Source: Alkalihalobacterium chitinilyticum (lineage in GTDB: Bacteria; Bacillota; Bacilli; Bacillales; Bacillaceae_F). From it: a stretch of 64,000 bases of DNA. A program made the position numbers and the translations under genes. Below the pieces are notes generated by a model that was not told the origin of the DNA, searched no databases, and saw only the letters and a program-made list of their open reading frames with translations. The stretch is taken from positions 1 to 64,000 of the forward strand of contig NZ_JAOTPO010000004.1 of assembly GCF_029028005.1 (NCBI RefSeq), given 5' to 3'. Below, piece by piece: positions 53,281 to 62,578 of the stretch (position 1 is its first letter; every line of letters starts with the position of its first letter).

Positions 53281-53766
53281 CTATATAATTTCAATTGAAT
53301 TTGCATTTGCCGTATTTACTATTTGAGAAAAATGCTCATAACGCTCCGTTACTTCAACTAAAGGGTCTGCGTCATAATACAGCTTATCTTTTCCACGGGT
53401 TGCAAGTACGATTGGGACCCCTTTGAATTTTACCGCTTCAATGATCTTCCCCGCATTTTTAACAAAATAACCTGTTTGATCACGGTTATTGTAAGAAATG
53501 GTATGGGAATCGAGCCATTGGACGATATCAAGAACGTCATACGATTTCGAAAAAAGTAAGGAGGTAAGAAATGTCTTATCTTTTACCTCCAACAGCGTAA
53601 CAAAACAATCGGCAACTTGAATGGATTGACTTTTGAAATCGTCAAACAGCAATTCATAATCTTTTATAAAACAATATTCATAATCATCGTCAAACTCTCT
53701 TAAATAATGTTCAACCTTATGAACCATTTTCTCCATTCGAAGGTTAGCTATATCGGCAATATCCAC
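53281..53766 (-). CDS. Hypothetical protein
   Basis: Encodes 161 residues from a GTG behind GGGAGG. Soluble, with alternating helices and strands (FKSQSIQVADCFVTLLEVKD, IIEAVKFKGVPIVLATRGKD) that suggest a single alpha/beta domain. No family is recognised. It lies 50 bases downstream of the sirtuin gene and is probably cotranscribed with it. Confidence 0.6.
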   Translation of the reverse strand: MDIADIANLRMEKMVHKVEHYLREFDDDYEYCFIKDYELLFDDFKSQSIQVADCFVTLLEVKDKTFLTSLLFSKSYDVLDIVQWLDSHTISYNNRDQTGYFVKNAGKIIEAVKFKGVPIVLATRGKDKLYYDADPLVEVTERYEHFSQIVNTANANSIEII

Positions 53767-53817
53767 TCTTAATACCTCCCGTTTTTCTTTTGGTTAGACT
53801 TTTAATTCCTAAACTAT

Positions 53818-54531
53818 TTACCGAATCAACTGGTCGACTGCGATCAATGTTTCTTTTGCGCTTCCTTCGATGATTAAATCAAAAAATGAGTGATGGTCAT
53901 TCACTTCTTTATTGATATAAACGGTTTTCCCCTGCGTCATTTGTGGTAATTGACTTACAGGATATACTTGCAAGCTCGTGCCAATGACGATGACAAGTTC
54001 AGCTCGCTCAATGTGATGAAGAGCGCTGTTCCACGCATCTTCCGGCAGCATTTCACCAAAGAGAACCACATTCGGGCGAATCTGTCCATTGCAAATACTG
54101 CAGCTTTCTTTGTTTTTGAATTGTTCAAAACTTGCTGAACTTCCACATTGATGGCAACGAAACGTTCGAATTGAGCCATGCAATTGGTCCACTTGTTTGC
54201 TGCCAGCCATCATGTGAAGCTCATCGACATTTTGCGTTGCAACTTCATGAACAAGGTTTTTTTGCTCCCATTTAGCGAGTATACGGTGTCCATCATGGGG
54301 CCTGCAGTCTCCAAGTGTTTGAAGCCTGGTTGAGTAAAATTCATGGAATAAATCATAATCTTCCTCTAGCGCATCGACGGTAGCCACGGTTAAAGGATCA
54401 ATGTTCTTCCACCATCCTGATTTCGAGCGAAAATCCGGAATCCCGCTTTCCACACTCATACCAGCACCAGTAAGTACGACCGTATGATTGGATTCCACTA
54501 ATGCATGATAAAGTTCATCGATTTTGTTCAC
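53818..54531 (-). CDS. cobB: NAD-dependent protein deacylase (Sir2 family)
   Basis: Encodes 237 residues from a GTG at 54531 behind GGTGGTGAT. Sirtuin motifs: VVLTGAGMSVESGIPDFRS (NAD loop), ATQNVDELH with the catalytic-site residues, LHGSI, a zinc ribbon with CHQCG and CSICNG, and GTSLQVYPVSQL. It removes acyl groups from lysines with NAD consumption. B. subtilis has one such enzyme (SrtN). A frame up to 54585 is possible but without a better site. Confidence 0.9.
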   Translation of the reverse strand: MNKIDELYHALVESNHTVVLTGAGMSVESGIPDFRSKSGWWKNIDPLTVATVDALEEDYDLFHEFYSTRLQTLGDCRPHDGHRILAKWEQKNLVHEVATQNVDELHMMAGSKQVDQLHGSIRTFRCHQCGSSASFEQFKNKESCSICNGQIRPNVVLFGEMLPEDAWNSALHHIERAELVIVIGTSLQVYPVSQLPQMTQGKTVYINKEVNDHHSFFDLIIEGSAKETLIAVDQLIR

Positions 54532-54700
54532 TAATATCACCACCGAATTATAGTTTCCATTGTCCTTGATGGTTTGAACCATCATTTGTCCACTTACAAA
54601 ATGAGTCCCTATAAAACAAGTTTACATTCCTATCTTTTCCATGTACTAGCCTTGTTAAAAGGAGCGGTTCAAAACATGAAAAAGAATAGCAACAACCTTA

Positions 54701-56029
54701 TTATTTATGGACTTTTACATGGAACACTTGGTCGATTTCATAAGTGAATGAAACGATTGTTTCCTGATTGGCAGGGACTTCAACCCAAAATACAAGTTGT
54801 CTTGTGTTCTCTTGTTCATACGAATGACTGCTTCTCATGATTTGGGACCATCTTTCGTAAATCGAATGTTCAATTTTCATCATAACCGGTTCATCTTTTT
54901 TATTTTTAATGACGTATTCGTAATCGACGTACTCATACTCACCCTCAAAATCATACGCTCTGTATCGCTTTTTTTCCTTACTATCTGTTACAATATCAAA
55001 TGCCTTTCCAATCGTTAGTGTAACTAATTCGTCTTTCGGGGTATGCGGAATTTCGTCTTCCCCGATAAACTCTAACGTTTGATCGCTTTCATCTTCCTGG
55101 TACACTTTGACTTTGCCCTTAGGAAGCGGTATTCCCATTTGGTTGTCTTTACTGTTCATCATTTCAATCATAATCGGTGGTTGTTCGGTGTAACGATCAA
55201 CAACGTAATATTTTTTGTATTCGCCGTTTGCAATATTCAAAAAATTAATTTGCTTTTCTTGCTGATTTTTTAATTGCACAGGTCTGCTTAAGGTGTACAT
55301 CTGCTGGTCCGCAAAACTTTTTTCAGTGAAATTCTCGGCTTCTTCTTCGATTGACATTTGACTATAAACGACATGCTCATCGTGATCAAAATCACGTATA
55401 TCATGAACGCGATTTACTTCACCCGCAATGAGTTTTAATTGGGCTTGGTTATACGTTGTACCAGATTGATTGTTAATCTGTACCCAGCCAGTCAGTTGAA
55501 ATGTATTGTGTTGCAGCTCTAAAACATAGTTTCCGTTCCACTGTATTCCTTTTGTTAAATATGAAACTTTAATTTCATGGTTCATCCATTGTGGCTTGAT
55601 ATTCCATATTAGAGCGGGCTTGACCATTAGTCCTGATGGTAAGGAAGGCAAAATGAGCTCACCGACAGGATTTATGATGATTTCTTTCGTATCCACTATT
55701 TCACCAATTATTCCATCGGTTACACTTAATAGTCGAACTCTCGTCTTATCGCCCCGCTCTTTATCATGGACCGTAACGACTTGTTCTAAGTATTTTTCTA
55801 GAAGTTTCCTTTGATTGACAAGATCATAGTCAAAATTAAATTCCTCTACTTTTAGACCACTCACAATGATAGAATCGGTTTCTATTTTTTCAGCTACATC
55901 CACATATTGAACTTCTGATATGGCATCCGTACTATAAAGCTTCCTTTCCTCTTTCACTAGACCAAAACCATCATTATATATCGTAATACTAAGCTTTTGA
56001 CAATCCTCATTCGTTGTTTGCAGTCTCAT
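54701..56029 (-). CDS. DUF4139-domain protein
   Basis: Encodes 442 residues from ATG 56029 behind AGGAG. After an N-terminal beta domain (LSITIYNDGFGLVKEERKL) the centre has the DUF4139 signature VSYLTKGIQWNGNYVLEL and LTGWVQINNQSGTTYNQAQL, followed by KLIAGEVNR. There is no signal peptide and the protein appears cytoplasmic. Function unknown; in other bacteria the domain occurs in surface or mucoidy-related proteins. Monocistronic. Confidence 0.8.
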   Translation of the reverse strand: MRLQTTNEDCQKLSITIYNDGFGLVKEERKLYSTDAISEVQYVDVAEKIETDSIIVSGLKVEEFNFDYDLVNQRKLLEKYLEQVVTVHDKERGDKTRVRLLSVTDGIIGEIVDTKEIIINPVGELILPSLPSGLMVKPALIWNIKPQWMNHEIKVSYLTKGIQWNGNYVLELQHNTFQLTGWVQINNQSGTTYNQAQLKLIAGEVNRVHDIRDFDHDEHVVYSQMSIEEEAENFTEKSFADQQMYTLSRPVQLKNQQEKQINFLNIANGEYKKYYVVDRYTEQPPIMIEMMNSKDNQMGIPLPKGKVKVYQEDESDQTLEFIGEDEIPHTPKDELVTLTIGKAFDIVTDSKEKKRYRAYDFEGEYEYVDYEYVIKNKKDEPVMMKIEHSIYERWSQIMRSSHSYEQENTRQLVFWVEVPANQETIVSFTYEIDQVFHVKVHK

Positions 56030-56239
56030 TGTCATGTCTCCTTTTTTCGAATTAGTATGTTATTCGAGCAAACGAAAACTTTTACCTATTTCTATTTATT
56101 AACTTTCAGTGAATTTTCTCCATCTCCATTTCTCCTTATATTTTACAAAGAAAAAAGCTGAGACCGTTTCCTTTTTTGGGTAGGGTAGGAAAAAAGATGC
56201 GAAGAATGGTTAGGTTTCCAAGGAGACTAAAAGACGATG

Positions 56240-56274
56240 AAAAACCGACTACTCCTACTGGTCGTCGGTTTCGT
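56240..56274 (-). terminator. Terminator of the WYL regulator gene
   Basis: AAACCGAC - 14 nt - GTCGGTTT, then T5 on the minus strand. The rest of the 350-base gap shows no gene. Confidence 0.6.
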
Positions 56275-56388
56275 CATTGTATATTTGTTTTTGTTTTTTC
56301 TTTAACGTCTCTCCTAAGCGAGATGGCTCTAACATTTTACGAGCACTGGAGTCCGTTTTAATTTGTTCTACTTAACTTTTCATCCAAG

Positions 56389-57384
56389 TTATTGCTGGTA
56401 TTGTTTATACAGCTTTTCCGCTTCTGTTTTCATCCGGTCCACCAGTGACGGTGGTGTAAGTACTTTTGCATCGCTGCCCCATGTTAGTAGCCAGCGCACT
56501 AACCCGTCACTAATTACCGCATTGGTCGTTATCCTAAATGTACCTTCTGAATGTGGACGAATATTTACATTTAAACCAAACCGATCAATCACTACATTAA
56601 GTAATTGATTAACGAACTCAATTTCAATGCTTCGTTCTTCTCCCGAATACATGTGAAACAGGGTTTGCGTATAATGATTGATGTTAAAATTAGGGTCGAG
56701 AATAAACGTATTCTCAGTCACCTCAACGTTTCGCATTCGATCAATCCGGTAATGACGGATATCTCCTTCTGGGACAAACTCGCCAATCAGATAGTAAAAT
56801 TCATTATTCCAGACAAGCGCATACGGTTTGACCAGATAATAATCTCCATTTCTATTCAGTTGAAAGTCTTTTTGAATGGTGTACTTTCCATATTGAAACT
56901 GAATCGTCTGTTGTTTCCAAATGGCTTCATGTAAGGAATTGATCGCATTTCTGACACTCTTATTTTCAGTTTTAGTCCCCGCTGGTAATAAAATTCGATT
57001 TTCGAGCTGTTTAGCCAGGTGATAACTCGTCAACTTTTTTAATTTGTTTACTAGATTTTCAGTTTCCGTTTGCGTGATAAACTTCGCTGAAGAAACAGCA
57101 TCAATTAAAAGACGTAACTCATGAATTTCGAATAAGCGGGTTTGGTGACTGTAATATTTCTCTACCCCATTTTTTTCGTGATTTTCTATCACATCAAACA
57201 GTCCGGATTCTGCTAACTCTTTAAGGTCATCTCGAATGGCCTTATGCCCCACCGTTTGTTCTGTGTTTTCATAATACAAGTCTACTAACTCTCTAATTGT
57301 CAGTTCGTTCTGTTCGTCGGTGTATTTTTTCAACAAATCCCTAATGATCAATAGTCGTTGTTTTGTGGATTGCTTTTCATTCAT
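56389..57384 (-). CDS. WYL-domain transcriptional regulator
   Basis: Encodes 331 residues from ATG 57384 with GGAGG upstream. N-terminal winged helix-turn-helix of DeoR/YafY type (LTIRELVDLYYENTEQTVGH, AIRDDLKELAESGLFDV), a WYL domain (about 140-220, TIQFQYGKYTIQK, VKPYALVWNNEFYYLIGE with the RxYRIDRM strand after it) and a C-terminal WCX-type extension. WYL proteins bind nucleic-acid ligands and often control defence or DNA-damage genes. No obvious target is adjacent. Confidence 0.85.
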   Translation of the reverse strand: MNEKQSTKQRLLIIRDLLKKYTDEQNELTIRELVDLYYENTEQTVGHKAIRDDLKELAESGLFDVIENHEKNGVEKYYSHQTRLFEIHELRLLIDAVSSAKFITQTETENLVNKLKKLTSYHLAKQLENRILLPAGTKTENKSVRNAINSLHEAIWKQQTIQFQYGKYTIQKDFQLNRNGDYYLVKPYALVWNNEFYYLIGEFVPEGDIRHYRIDRMRNVEVTENTFILDPNFNINHYTQTLFHMYSGEERSIEIEFVNQLLNVVIDRFGLNVNIRPHSEGTFRITTNAVISDGLVRWLLTWGSDAKVLTPPSLVDRMKTEAEKLYKQYQQ

Positions 57385-57602
57385 CGAGGTAACCTCCATG
57401 GATAACGGATTTATATTAAGGTCATGTCGGTGCAGCTAAGGGTTGCATATGTTATTCATACTTAATCTATTAAAATCTTAAGTATTCAATAGAAGTGACG
57501 ATCACAACTAAACTTTTACATAAAATGATATAATATTTAAAACTAGTAAAATAATACCATATCATTCTATTAAAACAAAGATGATTTGTGAAGGAGTCAT
57601 TT

Positions 57603-57710
57603 ATGTATACAACAATCTTTTTTACTTTTTTCATCGTTTTAGCGTTCATTCATTTTATTATGAAGTGCTTAAAAGACCATATAAAACAAGGAACTTATAG
57701 CCTAATATAG
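57603..57710 (+). CDS. Small membrane protein, 35 aa
   Basis: ATG 57603 follows GAAGGAG at 6 nt. The product is one hydrophobic helix (TTIFFTFFIVLAFIHFIM) with a basic tail KCLKDHIKQGTYSLI. Too short for family assignment, but the start signal is strong. Confidence 0.55.
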   Translation: MYTTIFFTFFIVLAFIHFIMKCLKDHIKQGTYSLI

Positions 57711-57954
57711 ATTTTAATTTGCTTTTGTTAACTGCTTCACAAATTGATTAGTGTTGTGCTTTTATTTAATGAGGCACTATCCGCACTGTTTGACGACCGT
57801 TCTCCACTAAGTTTTTTCCTTTCGATCACTATTCTCTATCATCAATTAACACTTCTTGATACTACTTCTTCCCAACTGGCACCCGTCGCTTCTTTCCTCA
57901 TCAACTGGAATTACTTGGCTCATTCCCGCTCATACTAAGCCCGAGGTGAAGGTA

Positions 57955-59205
57955 TTGATTACAACAAGAGAATTAACTGACCATATCAAAAAACATGCGG
58001 TTCCATTTAATAAGACAGCAGATCTCCAACCGTTAATCCAAAAAGCAGGCCAAGCAAAGTACGCACTCCTTGGTGAATCAAGTCATGGAACGAGGGAATT
58101 TTATACGATTCGGGCCGATATTACGAAGCAGCTCATTCAGGAGCATCAATTTTCTTTTATTGCCGTCGAGGGAGATTGGCCGGCCTGTTATGAAGTAAAT
58201 CGTTACATTAAAGGAAGGGCCCCCGAGTACTCGAGTGCTGAAGATGTATTAAAAAAATCATTCTATCGTTGGCCGAGTTGGATGTGGGCAAATCGGGAAA
58301 TGGTCGATCTCATCCAATGGCTTCACGCTTACAACCAACAACAAACCGATCGAAAAATAGGCTTTTACGGAATAGATGTGTATAGCTTATGGGAGTCTAT
58401 GGAAGCGATTGTTGATTACTTAAAAAAGATTAAATCCCCTGATTTGGACAAAGCGCTACAAGCAATCGAATGCTTCGAACCTTATCACAGGAAACCTGAG
58501 AACTACGGGATTTCAGCGGCCTTTTATGGCGAAGACTGCATGAGTGAAGTGATGGAACTGTTATCAACTATAAAAGAAAACAAGAAGATGTACGATCAGG
58601 ACCCCGAAGCGGTATTGAATATGAATATTAATGCGATCGCTGCCATGAATGCTGAACATTATTACCACACGATGGTGACGAATGATAATGAATCGTGGAA
58701 TATTCGCGACCGTCATATGGTCGAAGCGCTACAACATATTAGTGAGTTTCATGGCTCTTCTGCTAAGGGAATTATCTGGGAACATAACACCCATATTGGC
58801 GATGCGCGCGCGACCGATATGGCTAAAGAAGGAATGGTCAATGTCGGACAATTAACTCGAGAATCTTTCGGGGCGAATCACGTTTATGCGGTAGGGTTCG
58901 GAACTTACGAAGGTACTGTTATTGCTGGAACGGAATGGGGTTCACCTGCTGAAATTATGACTGTCCCTCAAGGCGTTACAGGCAGCTGGGAAGAAGCTCT
59001 TCATCAGGCAGGTGCCTATAATCAATTTTTACTGTTTACAGATGACAATAAAGACCTTTTCTCTAATGTGATCGGCCATCGTGCAATTGGTGTTGTTTAT
59101 CATCCTGAATTTGAACATCACGGAAATTATGTTCCATCCCGTCTATCACAACGATACGATGCCTTTATTCATATCGATAAAACAACTGCCCTTTCTCCGC
59201 TTTAG
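57955..59205 (+). CDS. Erythromycin esterase-family protein
   Basis: Encodes 416 residues from the TTG at 57955 behind GAGGTG; a GTG three codons earlier is also possible, and frames further upstream are unsupported. Motifs GESSHGTREFYTIR (catalytic His/Glu region), AVEGDWPACYEVNRY and WEHNTHIGDARATDM place it in the EreA/succinoglycan-biosynthesis family. Related Bacillus proteins do not always hydrolyse macrolides, so the substrate is open. Confidence 0.85.
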   Translation: MITTRELTDHIKKHAVPFNKTADLQPLIQKAGQAKYALLGESSHGTREFYTIRADITKQLIQEHQFSFIAVEGDWPACYEVNRYIKGRAPEYSSAEDVLKKSFYRWPSWMWANREMVDLIQWLHAYNQQQTDRKIGFYGIDVYSLWESMEAIVDYLKKIKSPDLDKALQAIECFEPYHRKPENYGISAAFYGEDCMSEVMELLSTIKENKKMYDQDPEAVLNMNINAIAAMNAEHYYHTMVTNDNESWNIRDRHMVEALQHISEFHGSSAKGIIWEHNTHIGDARATDMAKEGMVNVGQLTRESFGANHVYAVGFGTYEGTVIAGTEWGSPAEIMTVPQGVTGSWEEALHQAGAYNQFLLFTDDNKDLFSNVIGHRAIGVVYHPEFEHHGNYVPSRLSQRYDAFIHIDKTTALSPL

Positions 59206-59303
59206 CGGAAACGGTCGTGCCCCCTCTTCTCAGCAACAAATCGAAAAAGTCATATACTTTAGTCATAAAACTAAAGAAATAAACATATATATAATTTAAA
59301 GGT

Positions 59304-59348
59304 TTAATCTGGCCTCGTTAAACCTATCGGATAACAAAACTCCTTCAT
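59304..59348 (-). CDS. 14-codon ORF with a strong ribosome binding site
   Basis: On the minus strand AGGAGG is followed after 6 nt by ATG and MKEFCYPIGLTRPD. The same bases form a GGCCTC / GAGGCC pairing (59310-59371). It may be a peptide gene or a leader; nothing follows it in the direction of transcription except the convergent esterase gene. Confidence 0.25.
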   Translation of the reverse strand: MKEFCYPIGLTRPD

Positions 59349-59398
59349 GTTATTCCTCCTAAGAAAGAGGCCACTACTATTATCATTTCTCCTCAATT

Positions 59399-59418
59399 AC
59401 TTCACTTTATAGTGAAGT
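59399..59418. promoter_or_regulatory. Palindrome in the fhs promoter region
   Basis: ACTTCACT-TTAT-AGTGAAGT, perfect 8-bp arms, 12 bases before a -10-like TATATT (59431-59436) and about 90 bases before fhs. A regulator dimer could bind here. Confidence 0.45.
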
Positions 59419-59505
59419 TCCTTTTTGTGCTATATTTAAGTAGGGGCTCGAATATACTTTCCTGAGATACAACAATTTCATGTTACGAGTGGAGAAGGGA
59501 GAACT

Positions 59506-61194
59506 ATGAAGACAAATAAGCAAATAAAATCAGATATTGAGATTGCACAAGCTGCAACATTAAAGCCCATTCAACAATTTAAGGAACAGCTTAACATTTT
59601 AGATGAAGAATTAGAGTTACACGGTCACTATAAAGCTAAAATTTCACTTGATTTAATGAAACGGCTGGAAGGTCAACCAGACGGAAAGGTCGTTTTAGTT
59701 ACTGCGATCAACCCTACCCCGGCAGGAGAAGGAAAATCAACAGTTACAGTAGGATTAGGACAAGCTTTAAACAAGCTAGGTAAAAATGCGATGATTGCTC
59801 TTCGTGAACCGTCCCTTGGCCCAACGATGGGGATTAAAGGCGGCGCTGCAGGTGGTGGATACTCGCAAGTGTTGCCAATGGAAGAGATTAACCTCCATTT
59901 TACCGGCGACATTCATGCAATTACAACTGCGAATAATGCATTAGCAGCCTTTTTAGATAACCACATTCACCAAGGAAACGATCTTCAAATAGATACGAGA
60001 CGAATTGTCTGGAAACGAGTTCTAGACTTAAATGACCGTGCGTTACGTCAAGTTGTCGTTGGCTTAGGCGGGCCGATGCAAGGAGTACCGCGTGAAGATG
60101 GATTTGATATTACAGTCGCTTCTGAAATTATGGCTGTTTTCTGTTTAGCTACGGATTTGAAAGATTTGAAACAGCGCTTAGCAAAAATTGTTGTCGCTTA
60201 CACTTTCGATCAAGAACCTGTAACAGTGGCAGACCTTGGCGTAGAAGGCGCTCTAACGCTTTTATTAAAAGATGCGATTAAACCAAATCTCGTACAAACG
60301 ATTGAACACACACCGGCGTTAATCCATGGCGGACCTTTTGCAAATATTGCTCACGGCTGCAATAGTGTCATTGCAACGAAAATGGCGCAGAAGTTGAGCG
60401 ATATTGTCATTACTGAAGCAGGATTCGGTGCTGATTTAGGAGCTGAAAAGTTCTTAAACATTAAATCTCGTTTTGCTGATATACAGCCAGAAGCGGTTGT
60501 CATCGTAGCAACGATCCGAGCGTTAAAAATGCATGGCGGCGTTTCTAAACAAGAGTTACATATGGAAAATATCGAAGCGTTACAGGCTGGATTAAGTAAT
60601 TTACAAAAACATATCGAAACGATCCAAGCGTTTAACTTGCCTTTTGTTGTTGCGATTAACCGATTTACGTCAGATACAGACCAAGAAGTAGATGCTTTAA
60701 AAGCATTTTGTGAAAAAGAAGGATACGCGGTTGCTCTTACTGAAGTGTGGGAAAAAGGCGGTGAAGGCGGACTCGACTTAGCCGAGCAAGTTCTTCAAGC
60801 GATGGAACAAAATACTCATTCGTTCAAACCGTTATATGATGTGAGTGACACGATTCCAAATAAGATCTTAAAAATTGCTCAAACCGTTTATGGCGCAAAA
60901 GCCGTTGAATTTTCCGATAAAGCTAAAAAGCAAATGGCCCAGTATGAAGCATTAGGTTGGGATAACTTGCCGATTTGTATGGCAAAGTCTCCAGTTTCTC
61001 TATCTGATGATCCAACGAAACTCGGCAGACCGACAGACTTTACAATTACGATCCGAGAATTCAAACCTTCGATTGGAGCTGGCTTCCTCGTCGCCCTTTC
61101 CGGTAATATCATGACGATGCCCGGCCTTCCAAAAGCACCATCCGCATTAAAGATGGATGTCGATGAAGACGGTCGTGCTTTAGGACTTTTCTAG
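59506..61194 (+). CDS. fhs: Formate--tetrahydrofolate ligase
   Basis: Encodes 562 residues, the usual length. P-loop TPAGEGKST at 71-79, the [20 protein letters not shown] block, [15 protein letters not shown] and the C-terminal [19 protein letters not shown] are all conserved. It makes 10-formyl-THF from formate, ATP and THF for purine and formyl-Met synthesis. GAGAAGGGAG precedes the ATG. Single-gene transcript with its own terminator. Confidence 0.96.
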   Translation: MKTNKQIKSDIEIAQAATLKPIQQFKEQLNILDEELELHGHYKAKISLDLMKRLEGQPDGKVVLVTAINPTPAGEGKSTVTVGLGQALNKLGKNAMIALREPSLGPTMGIKGGAAGGGYSQVLPMEEINLHFTGDIHAITTANNALAAFLDNHIHQGNDLQIDTRRIVWKRVLDLNDRALRQVVVGLGGPMQGVPREDGFDITVASEIMAVFCLATDLKDLKQRLAKIVVAYTFDQEPVTVADLGVEGALTLLLKDAIKPNLVQTIEHTPALIHGGPFANIAHGCNSVIATKMAQKLSDIVITEAGFGADLGAEKFLNIKSRFADIQPEAVVIVATIRALKMHGGVSKQELHMENIEALQAGLSNLQKHIETIQAFNLPFVVAINRFTSDTDQEVDALKAFCEKEGYAVALTEVWEKGGEGGLDLAEQVLQAMEQNTHSFKPLYDVSDTIPNKILKIAQTVYGAKAVEFSDKAKKQMAQYEALGWDNLPICMAKSPVSLSDDPTKLGRPTDFTITIREFKPSIGAGFLVALSGNIMTMPGLPKAPSALKMDVDEDGRALGLF

Positions 61195-61203
61195 ATGATA
61201 CTT

Positions 61204-61238
61204 AAAACCGTGTGGAATATGCTTCCCATGCGGTTTTC
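61204..61238 (+). terminator. Terminator of fhs
   Basis: AAAACCG(T)GTGG / CCCAT(G)CGGTTTT hairpin, 9 bases after the stop. Confidence 0.8.
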
Positions 61239-61282
61239 ATGTTGAAAGCTCGTTCGTCAATTACCTGTAATGTAATTTAAGA

Positions 61283-61459
61283 GGACTCACAGGCTCTTAT
61301 TTGGCACTAAAGCATCGATTTCTAGAATTTAGCGGACTCACAGGCCCTTATTCACTGATATTCAGGAGAAAACCGTGGCTTATAAGTAAAATAGAGGCCT
61401 CTGAGTCCTCCAAAAGAGTAAAATGTTCAGTTTTTGCATAAATAAAGGCCTCTCAGTCC
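61283..61459. repeat. Four-arm palindromic element, copy 2 (family D)
   Basis: Direct arms GGACTCACAGGCTCTTATTT at 61283 and 61334; inverted arms AAATAGAGGCCTCTGAGTCC ending 61408 and a second ending 61459. Every distance equals that of the copy at 28651-28827: 51 between like arms and 177 overall. It lies between the convergent fhs and deaminase genes. Confidence 0.88.
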
Positions 61460-61594
61460 TCTAAACTCAATTTTATCCCTGACGCTTTGTCTTTCCGATA
61501 ACTCACTTTTCATTCCTGGCACTTTATTCACCCGATAACCCCAACTTACTCACTACCACTAGACTGCTTATTTCAACCTAAAACGCCTAACCAT

Positions 61595-62026
61595 TCACGG
61601 CAATGGCTCTGCCTCTAACCCGTTGATCATAATCGCAGCCAAATGCGGATTATAGCTTCTCAACATTTGTGCTGATTGATCTGACAGCACCCCACCTTGA
61701 TAATTTTGCAAACGTTTATTTATGAATGTGTTCGAATCAATAAAGTGCTTCATTTCCAAGCTTTTATCTTCTAAGGCAAAAACAACGTTTCTAATGTTTG
61801 CAGTAATAATCGTAGACAAACACATCATACACGGTTCAACGGTAGTATAAAGGATGCAGTTCAAAGCATTTTGTATAAGGAAAGCGTTGCAGTTATTCAT
61901 TGCATTGATTTCTGCATGGGCTAAATCATTTCCTTGTGTGAACGTCCGGTTTGAACCTCGTGATATAACCACATCATTATGTACAATGATTGAACCTATT
62001 GGTGTAGGCAAAAAAATAACGATCAA
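61595..62026 (-). pseudogene. N-terminally truncated nucleoside deaminase
   Basis: The frame has the zinc deaminase motifs AHAEINAM and TTVEPCMMC, then a C-terminal ADIRNVVF-like strand, so it belongs to the guanine/tRNA-adenosine deaminase family. But the first helix, usually about 20 residues before TPIGSIIVHNDVVISRG, is absent, and the only start is a TTG inside the terminator of the upstream rhodanese gene. The 5' end was probably lost by a deletion that joined it to that terminator. Confidence 0.65.
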
Positions 62027-62056
62027 ACCTTAATTGGTCGATCGTCATTTTTTTAC
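62009..62056 (-). terminator. Terminator of the rhodanese gene
   Basis: GACGATC(G)ACC / GGT(TT)GATCGTT hairpin with a T7 run on the minus strand. The truncated deaminase frame begins within it. Confidence 0.75.
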
Positions 62057-62088
62057 TTGTTAAGAAAGCAGAGCTCAATACCTTATGA

Positions 62089-62484
62089 TTAAGCGTTCTC
62101 TACTTCAAATCCTTCATTTTTCCAAGCTGTCGTTCCACCTTCTATGTAGGCTACATCTTCAAAGCCCATCTGCTTTAAAAGATAGGCCCCAAGAGCGGCT
62201 TGACCGCCTGCCCCGCACGTGACGATGACTGGACGGCTGCGATCTGCTAATTCAGGTGCTCTTAGGTGTTCTGGTAATTCAAGATCTGCACGGATCGGCA
62301 ACATTCCCAGTGAAATGTTCATACTGCTTGGAATTAAACCACAAGCACCTGCATCTGCTGCGTCCTGCACATCAATGACCAGTGTATTCGGGTTTTGATT
62401 CATCTTTTCGCGTGCGTCAGCTGAAGAAATGCCAGCTACATTTTCTTTAGCTGTTCCCACCATTTGCTTAAACGTTAATGCCAT
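62089..62484 (-). CDS. Rhodanese-domain protein
   Basis: Encodes 131 residues, a single rhodanese domain: VIDVQDAADAGACGLIPSSM, then the active-site loop VTCGAGGQAALGAYLL with the catalytic Cys, and AYIEGGTTAWKNEGF. A sulfur carrier or thiosulfate sulfurtransferase. ATAGGAGGG precedes the ATG. It lies 90 bases downstream of the siderophore synthetase gene. Confidence 0.88.
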   Translation of the reverse strand: MALTFKQMVGTAKENVAGISSADAREKMNQNPNTLVIDVQDAADAGACGLIPSSMNISLGMLPIRADLELPEHLRAPELADRSRPVIVTCGAGGQAALGAYLLKQMGFEDVAYIEGGTTAWKNEGFEVENA

Positions 62485-62578
62485 GAATATCCCTCCTATT
62501 TTAACAACAACATTATTGAGTACCGAACACTTTATTCGATTACCCTTATTTTATTGCCCTTAATTTCATATGTTAAAC

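Noticed and set aside
57740-57940. Further 51-bp repeat before the esterase gene
   Set aside because: Some ACTTCT/ACTATTC similarity is visible, but I could not find a constant period.
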